A stretch of DNA of 64,000 bases from contig JANLVI010000026.1 in assembly GCA_031363915.1 (NCBI GenBank), forward strand, positions 62,001 through 126,000. Reading direction: 5' to 3'. Positions 42,607-51,394 of the stretch are shown here, one piece after another. Under the pieces are notes generated by a model. It made no database searches, was not told the DNA's origin, and saw nothing but the letters and a program-made list of their open reading frames with translations. The DNA comes from JANLVI01 sp031363915. GTDB taxonomy: Bacteria; Vulcanimicrobiota; Vulcanimicrobiia; Vulcanimicrobiales; Vulcanimicrobiaceae. The position numbers and the translations under genes are program-made. Position 1 is the stretch's first letter. Each line of letters opens with the position of its first letter.

Positions 42607-42834
42607 CCGCGCTCTATCGACCCGGCTTTGCGAACGTGAACCGACACCATGCAACCGGAATCCGCGGACCCAGGTGGCGTCAGCGCGCGAACAAGTCGGG
42701 TGTCGTTGTTTTTTCGGCCGATTCGCCTTGCGTACGTGCTCCGCGAAGCGCCGAAATATGAGCGGATCAACCGCCCTCGGGTTCCGGTTCGAGAACCGCG
42801 ACATACGTGCGCTCCATGTCGGGTTTGTTCAACG

Positions 42835-45513
42835 TCAGAACTTCGGTCCCGTGTAGACCTCGACCATGCGGTCGGGGTGGATATAGGTTTTTGCCACGCG
42901 GAGGATGTCGGCGGGTGTGATCGCGTTGTAGTGCGAGCCGAGGTCTGCGTAGTAATCGAGCGGGAGACGGTTCATCGCGATGTTCTCGACGCGCCCGACG
43001 AGAGCGCCGGTTGATTCTTCGGAGACGAGGGCGCCGGCGATGATTTTGGTGCGTGCTCGCGCGACTTCGTCGGCGGTTACCGGCGTCGTGCGGATGCGGT
43101 TGAGTTCCGTTTTTACCACCGCATCCGCGGAGCGGACGTTTTTCGGATTGGAGCTAAACGTAATGGCGAAGAGTCCGCGGTCGCGGCTCACGTCGAGCGT
43201 GCTCGAGATGCCGTAGACGAAGCCGCGTTTGGTGCGGAGTTCGTCCATCAGTCGCGTGTCGAACGATCCGCCGCCGCCGAGGATGCCGCTGAGCACGTTG
43301 AACGAGTAGAAGTCGGGATTGCTGCGCGTGACCGCGTTTTCGCCGAGTTGCACCGAAACCGCGTCGCGCTCCGCGGCGACGCGCTGCTTTCCCGGATGCG
43401 TCGGCGGGACCGGCGGCAACGTGATGCTCGGGGTTGCGCCTTCGTTTTGCCACGAGCCGAACGTTTGCTCGATTTCGGCGCGCACATCTTCGGGCTTTAC
43501 GTCGCCGACGACGGCAATCGTGGTGAGGTCGGGACGGAAATAGCGGTGTTCGTAGGCAACTAAATCTTCGCGCGAAATACTGCGAATACTGGCGAGCGAA
43601 TCTTCACGCAGGGTCGGATCGCCCGTCGGTAAGAGCAGATGCGAAAAGGCTCGCGAAGTCAGGTAGTCGGGGTCGCTCGTGCGCTGCGGGATCGCGGCGA
43701 GTTCTTGCGCGCGTAAGAGCTCGAGATATTGCTCCGGAAACGTCGGATTGCGCTCGCCGTCGGCGAGGACTGCGAGTAGCGCGGGAAGATCGTGCGCGAG
43801 TCCGTGCGAATCGAAGCTCGTGCCGAAATCGATCGAGGCCCCGAGCTCGTCGGCGACTTTTCTCTGCGCATCGAAATCGTATTTTGCACTGCCATACGAG
43901 AGCAGACCGGCCGCAAACGAGCCGACGCCTTCTTTTCCTTGCGCTTCGAACGCGGGCGAGCCGTCGATCGTGCCGCTCACAAAGACGGTGGGATTGGTGT
44001 GCACTTCCTGGACGAAGATTCGCAATCCGTTCGCTAGCACGAACGCCGTGGGTTGGACTTTGCTGCGAATCGCAACGGGCGCGCGTAGGGCGGCTTTGAC
44101 CCAGGGGGCTTGCACGATCGGACCGCTCGGTGCACGTTTTGAAAAGTTATCGGAGACGCTGCTCGCCGCCGTGCCGGCCTCGCCTTTCGCATTCGCGGCG
44201 CGTGGGATCAGCGTGCCGACGACGCTCGGCTCGTTCAAATACATTTTTAGTGCGGCGTCGATGTCGGCGGGTTTGAGCGCCGCAACTTCGGCGTCGTCGA
44301 TCGCCGGATCGGCGATGCCTTCGATGGCGATCGCGGCGCCGTAGCGATCGCCGAGACCCGCGATCGAATCGCGCGCGAAGATCGCCTGCGTCGCCGCGGC
44401 GCCTTTTGCAGCGGCCAGCAACTCCGGATCGACGCCCGTCGTGCGCAACTGCGCGAGCGTCGTCTCGTACGCCGCACGCGCTTGGGCGGCCGTGTGGCCG
44501 GGCGTGATCGAGAACGTCACGTGCAAGAGCCCCGAGCGTAGCGTCGTCTCGCTGGAGGCGGAATAGCTGAGCGTGAGTTTGCTCAAGACGAGCGATTTAT
44601 AAAATGGTGAGCGGTCGCTGCTCATCACCGATGCGAGGACCTGCGGGGCTGTCGAGGCGTCATCGCCGGAGCCCGGGATTCGGTAAGCGAGGTCGACGAC
44701 TTCATACGGCGTATCGCCCGTGATGCTGACGGTGCTCGCGTTTGCAGCGGGTGGCGGCGAAGGGAGCGATTTCTGCGGCAGCGTTTTCGCTTTGATCGGA
44801 CCGAACCAGCGTTCCGCCATTTCGAACGCGTCGCCCGCTCGTACGTCGCCGGTGATGACGAGCGTCGCGTTGTTCGGCGCGTAGTATTCGTCGTAGTAGC
44901 GTTTGATATCGGCGACGGACGCCTTCGCGACGTCGGCGCGACGGCCGAGAGCCGTGAGTGCGAACGGTGAACCCGCGAAGGCTTTCGTGCGGATCGCATC
45001 CCCGAGCTTGAAGTTTGGATTGCTGAAATCGCCGTCGATCTCGCCGAGTACCGCACCGCGTTCGAGTTTCCAATCGGCCTCCCGCAGAGCGAGATTCGTC
45101 ATGCGATCGGCCTCGATGCGGATTGCAAGTTCGAGCCGATCGGCGGGGACGACGAAATAGTAGCGCGTGTAGTCGTTGTCGGTATTCGCATTCATTACAG
45201 CGCCTAAGCGCGCCGGAATGTCATCGAGTCCGCTGCCCGAGAGTGCGGGCGTGCCGCGGAACATCATGTGTTCGAGCGCGTGCGCGAGGCCCGTTTTCCC
45301 CGGCGTCTCTTGCAGGCTGCCGAAGTGATAGTAGATCGAACTCTGCACGACCGAGGCGGCGTGATCCTCGACGACAACGATTTTGAGGCCGTTGGCCAGC
45401 GTCTTGGTTTGGGCAGCATTCGGGGTCAGTGTTGGCGCCGCGCTCTGTCCCTCGAGGCCCAGCGGCAGAAGCGCGACGCTCAGGACGAGCGCGAGAAGTC
45501 GACGATTGATCAC
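42835..45513 (-). CDS. Secreted M16-family zinc protease (insulinase-like, two-domain)
   Basis: The product is 892 aa from GTG 45513 with signal peptide (LLALVLSVALLPLGLEGQSA). The inverted zinc motif HALEHMMFRG (H-x-x-E-H) is near residue 78 and the downstream third ligand in LEIDG-type context LERGAVLGEIDGDFSNP near 152. The second half (from about residue 470, PTAFVLANGLRIFVQEVHTN) repeats the M16 fold without the zinc motif, as usual for the inactive half that closes the clamshell. It degrades peptides in the periplasm or outside. It is the last of radA, formiminotransferase, M16 on this strand. Confidence 0.93.
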   Translation of the reverse strand: MINRRLLALVLSVALLPLGLEGQSAAPTLTPNAAQTKTLANGLKIVVVEDHAASVVQSSIYYHFGSLQETPGKTGLAHALEHMMFRGTPALSGSGLDDIPARLGAVMNANTDNDYTRYYFVVPADRLELAIRIEADRMTNLALREADWKLERGAVLGEIDGDFSNPNFKLGDAIRTKAFAGSPFALTALGRRADVAKASVADIKRYYDEYYAPNNATLVITGDVRAGDAFEMAERWFGPIKAKTLPQKSLPSPPPAANASTVSITGDTPYEVVDLAYRIPGSGDDASTAPQVLASVMSSDRSPFYKSLVLSKLTLSYSASSETTLRSGLLHVTFSITPGHTAAQARAAYETTLAQLRTTGVDPELLAAAKGAAATQAIFARDSIAGLGDRYGAAIAIEGIADPAIDDAEVAALKPADIDAALKMYLNEPSVVGTLIPRAANAKGEAGTAASSVSDNFSKRAPSGPIVQAPWVKAALRAPVAIRSKVQPTAFVLANGLRIFVQEVHTNPTVFVSGTIDGSPAFEAQGKEGVGSFAAGLLSYGSAKYDFDAQRKVADELGASIDFGTSFDSHGLAHDLPALLAVLADGERNPTFPEQYLELLRAQELAAIPQRTSDPDYLTSRAFSHLLLPTGDPTLREDSLASIRSISREDLVAYEHRYFRPDLTTIAVVGDVKPEDVRAEIEQTFGSWQNEGATPSITLPPVPPTHPGKQRVAAERDAVSVQLGENAVTRSNPDFYSFNVLSGILGGGGSFDTRLMDELRTKRGFVYGISSTLDVSRDRGLFAITFSSNPKNVRSADAVVKTELNRIRTTPVTADEVARARTKIIAGALVSEESTGALVGRVENIAMNRLPLDYYADLGSHYNAITPADILRVAKTYIHPDRMVEVYTGPKF

Positions 45514-45546
45514 CGGCTTTCGTTCGCGTCTGCGGCACGCGCCCCC

Positions 45547-46413
45547 TCAGGAGCGGTCGTCGACCTCATCGTCGACACCTAAGTAGTAACGCGCGGTTCG
45601 CTCGATCGCGCGGCGCGGTGCAAGCCCGATGAGTTCGGAACGACGCACCGCGACGCCGTGCTGTGCGGCAAGCGACCGCACGAGTTCGGTGATGCGATAG
45701 AGCGGCAACGCGTCGATATCGGTCACGTTAAACGATACCTGCACGCGCTCGTCATCGAGTCGCATCGCGAGTGCCTTGAGCGTTCGCAGACCGCCGTCAC
45801 GGCCGCGCAGCAGGCGTGCGATCGCCGCTGCGACGCGTAGGTCGCTCGTCGCGAGTTCCACGTTGAAGGCAATGAGGAACGCTCGCGCACCGACGGCGCT
45901 TGCGCCCGCCTCGACGTGCATGTGGTCGCCGAAGTCGGGCTCCCAGAGCGGGTCGAGCATGCGCGTTGCGAGTGCCTCGAATTCGCCGCGTCGTACGTCG
46001 GCTAAGTTTTCGCGCTGGCTCGTGCGGGCGGCCGCGCCGTAAAGATAAGAGGGGACGTGCAATTCGGTCCAAAGCCGTTCGGCGGCCGTCGTCGCGAGAT
46101 GCACGGCTTCGGCGAGCGTCGATTTGCCGAGCGGCACGAACGGCAGGACGTCGAGTGCGCCGATGCGCGGATGTTCGCCGCGATGCGTGCGCAGGTCGAT
46201 TCGTTCGACGGCAACGGCGGCGATCGCGAGCGCCGCATCGACCACTTGCGGTCCCGTACCGATTGCGGTAATGACACTGCGATGGTGCGCGGGGTCGCTC
46301 GTCGTGTGCACGACGCGCGCGCCCGTTTTCTCGGCCGCGTCGGCACAGGCAGCAATCACTGCCGCATCGCGTCCCTCCGAGATATTGGGAACGATCTCGA
46401 AGAGCGCACTCAA
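45547..46413 (-). CDS. ftcD: Glutamate formimidoyltransferase
   Basis: The product is 288 aa from TTG 46413, which overlaps the radA stop (TTGA). It transfers a formimino group from formimino-glutamate to tetrahydrofolate at the end of histidine degradation. Typical blocks: FEIVPNISEGRDAAVIAACA, DPAHHRSVITAIG, HRGEHPRIGALDVLPFVPLG (active-site histidine region), GASAVGARAFLIAFNVEL and VQVSFNVTDIDALPLYRITE. The cyclodeaminase half of the mammalian FTCD is absent, as is common in bacteria. No other hut gene is nearby. Confidence 0.92.
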   Translation of the reverse strand: MSALFEIVPNISEGRDAAVIAACADAAEKTGARVVHTTSDPAHHRSVITAIGTGPQVVDAALAIAAVAVERIDLRTHRGEHPRIGALDVLPFVPLGKSTLAEAVHLATTAAERLWTELHVPSYLYGAAARTSQRENLADVRRGEFEALATRMLDPLWEPDFGDHMHVEAGASAVGARAFLIAFNVELATSDLRVAAAIARLLRGRDGGLRTLKALAMRLDDERVQVSFNVTDIDALPLYRITELVRSLAAQHGVAVRRSELIGLAPRRAIERTARYYLGVDDEVDDRS

Positions 46414-47771
46414 TCAAGCGCCGCCCGCACCGCTTGCGCGATGTCGCGCACTTCGTGCATGCCGGTTCCCGGGTGGCCCGCTTTGGAACGCGGCACGACG
46501 AATTCACGGAATCCGAGTTTCTGCGCCTCGCCGATGCGGCGCGTCCCTTGCGAGACGCTGCGGATTTCCCCCGAGAGTCCGATTTCCCCGAAGGCGACGG
46601 CGTCGCTTGACATGGGCACGTTGCGAAACGCCGAGGCAATCGCAAGCGCGATCCCAAGATCGGCGGCGGGTTCGCTGACCCGCAGGCCGCCTGCTACCGA
46701 GGCATAGATATCGTGTCCGCCGAGGGCCATCCCCGCGCGCCTTTCGAGGACCGCGATGATCATGGCGAGGCGCGCCTGATCCAAATTTGCCGCGAGCCGC
46801 CGCGGCGTGCCGTAGGACGTTTCGCCGACGAGCGCTTGGATTTCGACCAGCACCGGACGCGAGCCGACGAGCGAGGGGACGATGCACGAGCCGCTCGGCC
46901 GTTCGCCGCGCCCTTCCAAAAAAATGGACGACGGATTCTTGATCTCGTGCAGGCCGCGTTCGTCCATCGAGAAGACGCAGATCTCGTCGGCCGAGCCGAA
47001 ACGATTCTTGTAGGCGCGCACGATGCGGTAGTCGCCGCTGTTGTCGCCCTCGAAGTAGAGCACCGTATCGACGAGATGTTCGAGCAGGCGCGGCCCCGCA
47101 ATCGTGCCGTCTTTTGTTACGTGTCCGACGACGAAGGTCGCGCAATCGGTGCGTTTGGCAAACTCCATTAAGAGCTGGGCGCAGTCGCGTACTTGCGAGA
47201 CGCTGCCCGCGTACGAATCGACCTCGGGGATCCACACGGTTTGAATCGAGTCGACGATCAGGAACTGCGGACGCCGAGTCTCGAGTTCGGCGAGAATCGC
47301 GCGCAGATTCGTCTCGGCGTAGACGAGCACGTTGTCGCCGACGCCGAGCCGCTGCGCGCGCATCTTCGTCTGCGCCGCCGATTCTTCGCCGCATACGTAT
47401 ACGGCGGTCGCGCCGGATTCAGCGATGGTTTGCGCGATCTGCAGCAGCAGCGTCGATTTCCCGGCGCCGGGCGGGCCGCCGAGTAAGACGAGCGAGCCCG
47501 GCACGATGCCGCCGCCGAGCAGCGTATCGAATTCACCGATCCCGGAGCGAAAACGTGCGACCCGCGCGCCGTCGACATCGGCAAGGCGCATCGGCACCAC
47601 CGCCGAGTTGCTCGCGCGCGTTTTCGATTGCTTCACGCCGCGCGTTGCGCTCGCCGTTGGCGCTTCGGCGAACGTGTTCCAGGCCTCGCAGGCGGGACAG
47701 CGGCCCTCCCAGCGGGCGGATTCATGACCGCATGCCGTACAGAAGAACAGACTCGCCTTCGATTTCGCCAT
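46410..47771 (-). CDS. radA: DNA repair protein RadA
   Basis: The product is 453 aa from ATG 47771. RadA is a hexameric ATPase that drives branch migration in recombination. In order: the C4 zinc finger FFCTACGHESARWEGRCPAC at about residues 9-28, Walker A GGPPGAGKST near 95, Walker B FLIVDSIQTV, the RadA-specific KNRFG in RAYKNRFGSADEICVFSM, and a C-terminal Lon-protease-like domain (IYASVAGGLRVSEPAADLGI, FGEIGLSGEIRSVSQGTRRI). Length is normal. It heads a three-gene minus-strand run. Confidence 0.96.
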   Translation of the reverse strand: MAKSKASLFFCTACGHESARWEGRCPACEAWNTFAEAPTASATRGVKQSKTRASNSAVVPMRLADVDGARVARFRSGIGEFDTLLGGGIVPGSLVLLGGPPGAGKSTLLLQIAQTIAESGATAVYVCGEESAAQTKMRAQRLGVGDNVLVYAETNLRAILAELETRRPQFLIVDSIQTVWIPEVDSYAGSVSQVRDCAQLLMEFAKRTDCATFVVGHVTKDGTIAGPRLLEHLVDTVLYFEGDNSGDYRIVRAYKNRFGSADEICVFSMDERGLHEIKNPSSIFLEGRGERPSGSCIVPSLVGSRPVLVEIQALVGETSYGTPRRLAANLDQARLAMIIAVLERRAGMALGGHDIYASVAGGLRVSEPAADLGIALAIASAFRNVPMSSDAVAFGEIGLSGEIRSVSQGTRRIGEAQKLGFREFVVPRSKAGHPGTGMHEVRDIAQAVRAALD

Positions 47772-47828
47772 TGCCTCATTGCTTCGGCGAGAAGTTGCGG
47801 ACGCCCGGTCCGTCGTACATCGCGCCCC

Positions 47829-48221
47829 ATGCGTTTCCTCGGCTCGCTTATCGTCCCACTGCTGGTAATCTTCGCACTGCCGGCGCTCGCCGACACTCCG
47901 GCGTGTACGGAACCCAATCGCGCGCCGAAGGTGATCGCGACCATCCGACCGAGCGATCCGGCCGAAGCCGTCAAACAAAAACTCAAGGGGAGCGTCGAGG
48001 TCATTATTCGTCTTGCCGACGACGGGACGGTGCGAGTCGCGACGGCTTCGAGCGGTCCGGAGCTTCTGCGCAAATCGGCCGAAGACGTTGCGCGCCGCAC
48101 GACGTTCGAGCCGGAACTGAAACACTGCATCAAGGCCGGCGGCCTGTATACCTTCGTCGTCGAGTACGACTACACGAATCCGCCACCGACGTCGTCGCCC
48201 GCGCCCAAACCGACGCGGTAA
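47829..48221 (+). CDS. Secreted TonB C-terminal-domain protein
   Basis: The product is 130 aa with signal peptide (MRFLGSLIVPLLVIFALPAL, then ADT). The mature part is a single TonB_C-like domain: LKGSVEVIIRLADDGTVRVA, ASSGPELLRKSAEDVARRTT, FEPELKHCI and YTFVVEYDY, ending in a proline-rich tail. Two cysteines (TPACTEP and LKHCIK) could form a disulfide. True TonB is anchored in the inner membrane and has a long proline linker; here the anchor is replaced by a cleavable signal. It is probably a periplasmic protein of the broad TonB-like group, not an energy transducer. Confidence 0.82.
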   Translation: MRFLGSLIVPLLVIFALPALADTPACTEPNRAPKVIATIRPSDPAEAVKQKLKGSVEVIIRLADDGTVRVATASSGPELLRKSAEDVARRTTFEPELKHCIKAGGLYTFVVEYDYTNPPPTSSPAPKPTR

Positions 48222-48260
48222 AAGCAATTCGCCGGAGCGGGGCGAACTTCGCTTGCCGAC

Positions 48261-48938
48261 ATGGCGGTTCGAATTTCCGTTGCCCTCGACGGTCCCTCGG
48301 CGAGCGGCAAGACCACCGTCGCGAAGCGGTTGGCGCGCGAGGTCGGATATCTCTACCTCGACACGGGTGCGATGTATCGTGCCGTCGCGCTCCTGGCGCT
48401 ACGCAACGCCGTGGAAGTCGATAGCGACGAGGCGCTCGCCGATCTTGTCGCGACGCATCCGATCCGCATCGACGCCGATCCGGCGACGGTCGCGGGTTAC
48501 CGCGTGTTCGTCGACGACCACGACGTGAGCGAGCAACTCACCGCGCCCGACGTGACGGCTGCCGTCTCGAGCGTCGCCGCGCAGCCGCACGTGCGCGCCG
48601 CGCTCGTTCAGCGCCAGCGCCAGATCGCCGAACGCGGGCCGGTCGTCATGGCCGGCCGCGACATCGGCACGGTCGTGCTGCCGGACTCGGAATACAAATT
48701 TTTCCTGACCGCATCGCTCGACGAACGCGCGAAGCGGCGGCTAGTGGAATTGATGGACGCGGGCGTACACACGGACGAAGGACACGTGCGCGCGCAACTC
48801 GCCGAGCGCGACCGCATCGATGAATCGCGAGTGAACTCGCCTCTCCGACCGGATGCAAACGCGCTGATCATCGACTCGACCGATATCGACGCCGATGAAG
48901 TGGTCCGCCGGATGCTCGTGCACATGGGCCGCGCATGA
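48261..48938 (+). CDS. cmk: Cytidylate kinase
   Basis: The product is 225 aa. It phosphorylates CMP and dCMP with ATP. P-loop GPSASGKTTVAKRLA at residues 11-25, then GYLYLDTGAMYRAVALLALR, the CMP-binding AGRDIGTVVLPDSEYKFFLT, the lid region around RRLVELMDAG and the C-terminal VNSPLRPDANALIIDSTD. It is the first gene of a coupled run with plsC and ispH; its stop overlaps the plsC start by four bases. Bacteria often pair cmk with plsC or ribosomal protein S1 genes. Confidence 0.96.
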   Translation: MAVRISVALDGPSASGKTTVAKRLAREVGYLYLDTGAMYRAVALLALRNAVEVDSDEALADLVATHPIRIDADPATVAGYRVFVDDHDVSEQLTAPDVTAAVSSVAAQPHVRAALVQRQRQIAERGPVVMAGRDIGTVVLPDSEYKFFLTASLDERAKRRLVELMDAGVHTDEGHVRAQLAERDRIDESRVNSPLRPDANALIIDSTDIDADEVVRRMLVHMGRA

Positions 48939-49537
48939 CCGCCTACGATATCGCGCGCGGCGGTCTCAATCTGTTCATGCGCTCGCTCTGGCGTATGGAG
49001 GTCACCGGCCTCGACAACGTCCCGATGACGGGGCCACTCGTCGTTGCCTGCAACCACGTCTCGTACTTCGACCCGGTAGCGCTGGGATGTGCGCTCCCAC
49101 GGCCGCTCTGGTACATGGCCAAATCCGAGCTCTTCGAGATTCCGGTCCTCGGACCGGCGATTGCCCTTGTGAACGCCTTCCCGGTCGACCGCAGCAAAGG
49201 CGGGCTCGCCGCGATCCGCAAGTCTGTCTCTATCTTAAAAGAAAGCAAGGCGATCGGGATCTTCCCCGAGGGCACGCGCAACCTCAAAGGCGAGGCCGAG
49301 GAAAAGGGCGGCGCTGCCCTGCTCGCCTCGCTTGCCGGGGCGCTCGTGCTCCCTGCGGCCGTCGCCGGGACCGCCCGGGCGGGCAAACTGGGCAAAATAC
49401 GGGTCGCGTTCGGCGTACCGATCCGGGTCGAGCGGAACCGAAAAGCGGCGGGAGGCGATCTGGAGAAGTGGACCCATGAAATCATGAGCCGCATTCGCGG
49501 ACTCGAGGAGCAAATCGGTGCACATTCGGCGGGCTAA
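48935..49537 (+). CDS. plsC: 1-acyl-sn-glycerol-3-phosphate acyltransferase
   Basis: The product is 200 aa. It adds the second acyl chain to form phosphatidic acid at the inner face of the membrane. The catalytic H-x4-D box is NHVSYFDPVALG near residue 39, followed by WYMAKSELFEIPVLGPAIAL and the acceptor-binding GIFPEGTRNLKGE near 107. A fourth motif lies in LPAAVAGTARAGKLGKIRVA. No clear transmembrane helix, as in other short members. Coupled at both ends: four-base overlap with cmk and twenty-base overlap with ispH. Confidence 0.94.
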   Translation: MTAYDIARGGLNLFMRSLWRMEVTGLDNVPMTGPLVVACNHVSYFDPVALGCALPRPLWYMAKSELFEIPVLGPAIALVNAFPVDRSKGGLAAIRKSVSILKESKAIGIFPEGTRNLKGEAEEKGGAALLASLAGALVLPAAVAGTARAGKLGKIRVAFGVPIRVERNRKAAGGDLEKWTHEIMSRIRGLEEQIGAHSAG

Positions 49538-50369
49538 AACTCAAGGATTCTGCTTTGGCGTAGCCATCACGGTCAAAAAGGCCGAGGAAGCGGTCGCCCT
49601 TCCCGGCGCGTCGGTGACGACGCTCGGGCATGTGGTGCACAATCCGCAGATGGTGCAGAAGCTCGCAGAGGCCGGGCTCAAAAACGCCCATTCCATCGAT
49701 GAGGTCGAGAGCGGCACCCTCTTCGTACGCGCCCACGGATTGCCGACCGACGTCTACGAAAAAGCCAAAGCAAAAAACCTCACCATCATCGATGCGACGT
49801 GTCCGATGGTGACCAAAATTCACGTTCAAGCCGAGAAGCTCAAAGCCGAAGGCTACAAGATCGTCGTCGTCGGCGATCCGAACCATCCCGAAGTTAAAGG
49901 CACGCTCTCACACGTCCCCGGCGCTTGGTGCATCGCAACGCCGGACGAAGTCGACGCGCTGCCGCGCGCGAGCCGCGTCGGCGTCGTCGTGCAGTCGACG
50001 TGGTCGGGCACGGGCTTCACCGAGATCGTGCGCCGCTTGAGCGAAAAATATTATGAAGTGCGCGCGGTCAACACGATCTGCACCGACACGCGTAACCGTC
50101 AGTCCGAAGCGCAGTCGCTCGCGCGCGATGTGGAAGTGATGGTCGTCGTCGGCGGCAAGACATCGGCGAACACCAAGCATCTTGCGGACCTCGCGGAAGC
50201 CAGCGGCGCGCGCTCGTTCCACATCGAAGGTCCGGACGAACTTCAGGCCGCGTGGTTCGACGGTGTCGGCGAAGCTGGACTTATGTCGGGCGCATCGACG
50301 CCCGGATGGCTGGTCGATGCGGTCGAGACACGGATGAACGAACTTACCGACCTCGCGGTCGCGCACTAA
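49518..50369 (+). CDS. ispH: 4-hydroxy-3-methylbut-2-enyl diphosphate reductase
   Basis: The product is 283 aa from GTG 49518, overlapping plsC by 20 bases. The last step of the MEP pathway, forming IPP and DMAPP. Three cysteines for the iron-sulfur cluster are visible: QGFCFGVAITVKKAEEA near residue 13, IDATCPMVTKIHVQAEKL near 96 and NTICTDTRNRQSEAQSLA near 194. The active-site TLGHVVHNPQMV and GKTSANTKHLADLAEASGAR are also present. The following prenyl synthase gene uses its products. Confidence 0.96.
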   Translation: MHIRRAKTQGFCFGVAITVKKAEEAVALPGASVTTLGHVVHNPQMVQKLAEAGLKNAHSIDEVESGTLFVRAHGLPTDVYEKAKAKNLTIIDATCPMVTKIHVQAEKLKAEGYKIVVVGDPNHPEVKGTLSHVPGAWCIATPDEVDALPRASRVGVVVQSTWSGTGFTEIVRRLSEKYYEVRAVNTICTDTRNRQSEAQSLARDVEVMVVVGGKTSANTKHLADLAEASGARSFHIEGPDELQAAWFDGVGEAGLMSGASTPGWLVDAVETRMNELTDLAVAH

Positions 50370-50386
50370 GAACAGCGGAGGCCCTC

Positions 50387-51394
50387 CTGTCGATCGCCAC
50401 GCCGGGTACCGCTGATAGACTCGAGAGGTTTCTGCAGCGCGCCGTCATGCGCTTCGAGAACGCCTCGCCTCTCACCGAACAGGTTCGTTACCATTTCGGT
50501 TACTTGAACGGGGAAGGCGCGCGGCGTGGAAAACGACTTCGCTCGCGCCTGCTGCTTGCAGTCTGTGCGGAAGAAGGCGCGCCCGTGGAAGCGGGTCTGG
50601 ATGCGGCCGCGGCGATCGAGATTCTGCACAACTACTCACTCGTTCACGATGATATCGAAGACGGCGACCGCATGCGCCACGGGCGCGAGACGGTGTGGTC
50701 GCGCTATGGGATCGCGCACGGGATCAATGCCGGCGATGCGATGTGCGCGTATAGTTATCTGACGCTGCTTGCCAATACCGGCGGACATCCGGCGGAGCGC
50801 ATCGCCCGTATGACGCAGCGACTGCACGAAGCGAACCTCGAAATGTGTGGGGGGCAGGGCCGCGATATCGGCTTCGAGACCGCCGCGCACGTCAGCCTGG
50901 ACGACTATCTTGCGATGACCGACGGCAAGACGGCGGCGCTCTTCGCAATCAGCTGCGAACTCGGCGCGCGCTCGGCGGGACGCGACGATGCGCGCTCCGA
51001 GGCGTACGCAAGGCTCGGCCGCACGTACGGCCTCGCGTTTCAAATTCGCGACGACGTGCTCGGCTCGTGGGGTGAAACCGAAGAAACCGGTAAGCCGTCG
51101 GGTGCCGACATCGCCAAGCGGAAGTGGTCCTTTCCCGTGGTCTGGGCGATGAGTTCGGCGGAATCGGCAGACCGGCAGACGGTCGCGCGTCACTATGCCG
51201 CGGGCGAACCGCTCGCTGGCGAGGCGGTCGCTGACGTGATCGCAGCTCTCGGTCGGCTTGGTGCCCGCGCGGCGGCAGATGCCGCCGCAAACGCGTACCT
51301 CGCCGAGGCCGACCGCGTGGCCGCCAGCGCCGGGATCGACCGCAGCGGCGAGGTCCGGGCATTTCTCCTCGCATCAGCGAACCGCATGGCATGA
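50387..51394 (+). CDS. Polyprenyl diphosphate synthase
   Basis: About 335 aa. GGAGG (50377-50381) stands five bases before CTG 50387; ATG 50447 would remove 20 residues that resemble the family N-terminus, so the start is uncertain. Head-to-tail chain elongation of IPP. RRGKRLRSRLLLAVC, first aspartate-rich motif LVHDDIEDGDRMRHGRETVW, FQIRDDVLGSWGETEETGKP as second motif with DDxxG instead of DDxxD, and IAKRKWSFPVVWA. The DDVLGSWG variant is common in an environmental subfamily. It follows ispH and overlaps the glycosyltransferase gene. Chain length cannot be predicted here. Confidence 0.9.
   Translation: MSIATPGTADRLERFLQRAVMRFENASPLTEQVRYHFGYLNGEGARRGKRLRSRLLLAVCAEEGAPVEAGLDAAAAIEILHNYSLVHDDIEDGDRMRHGRETVWSRYGIAHGINAGDAMCAYSYLTLLANTGGHPAERIARMTQRLHEANLEMCGGQGRDIGFETAAHVSLDDYLAMTDGKTAALFAISCELGARSAGRDDARSEAYARLGRTYGLAFQIRDDVLGSWGETEETGKPSGADIAKRKWSFPVVWAMSSAESADRQTVARHYAAGEPLAGEAVADVIAALGRLGARAAADAAANAYLAEADRVAASAGIDRSGEVRAFLLASANRMA

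Noticed and set aside
42607..42834. Small gene in the gap between the M28 and M16 peptidase genes
   Set aside because: Frames there are Arg/Ser-rich without start signals or recognisable motifs; nothing could be supported.
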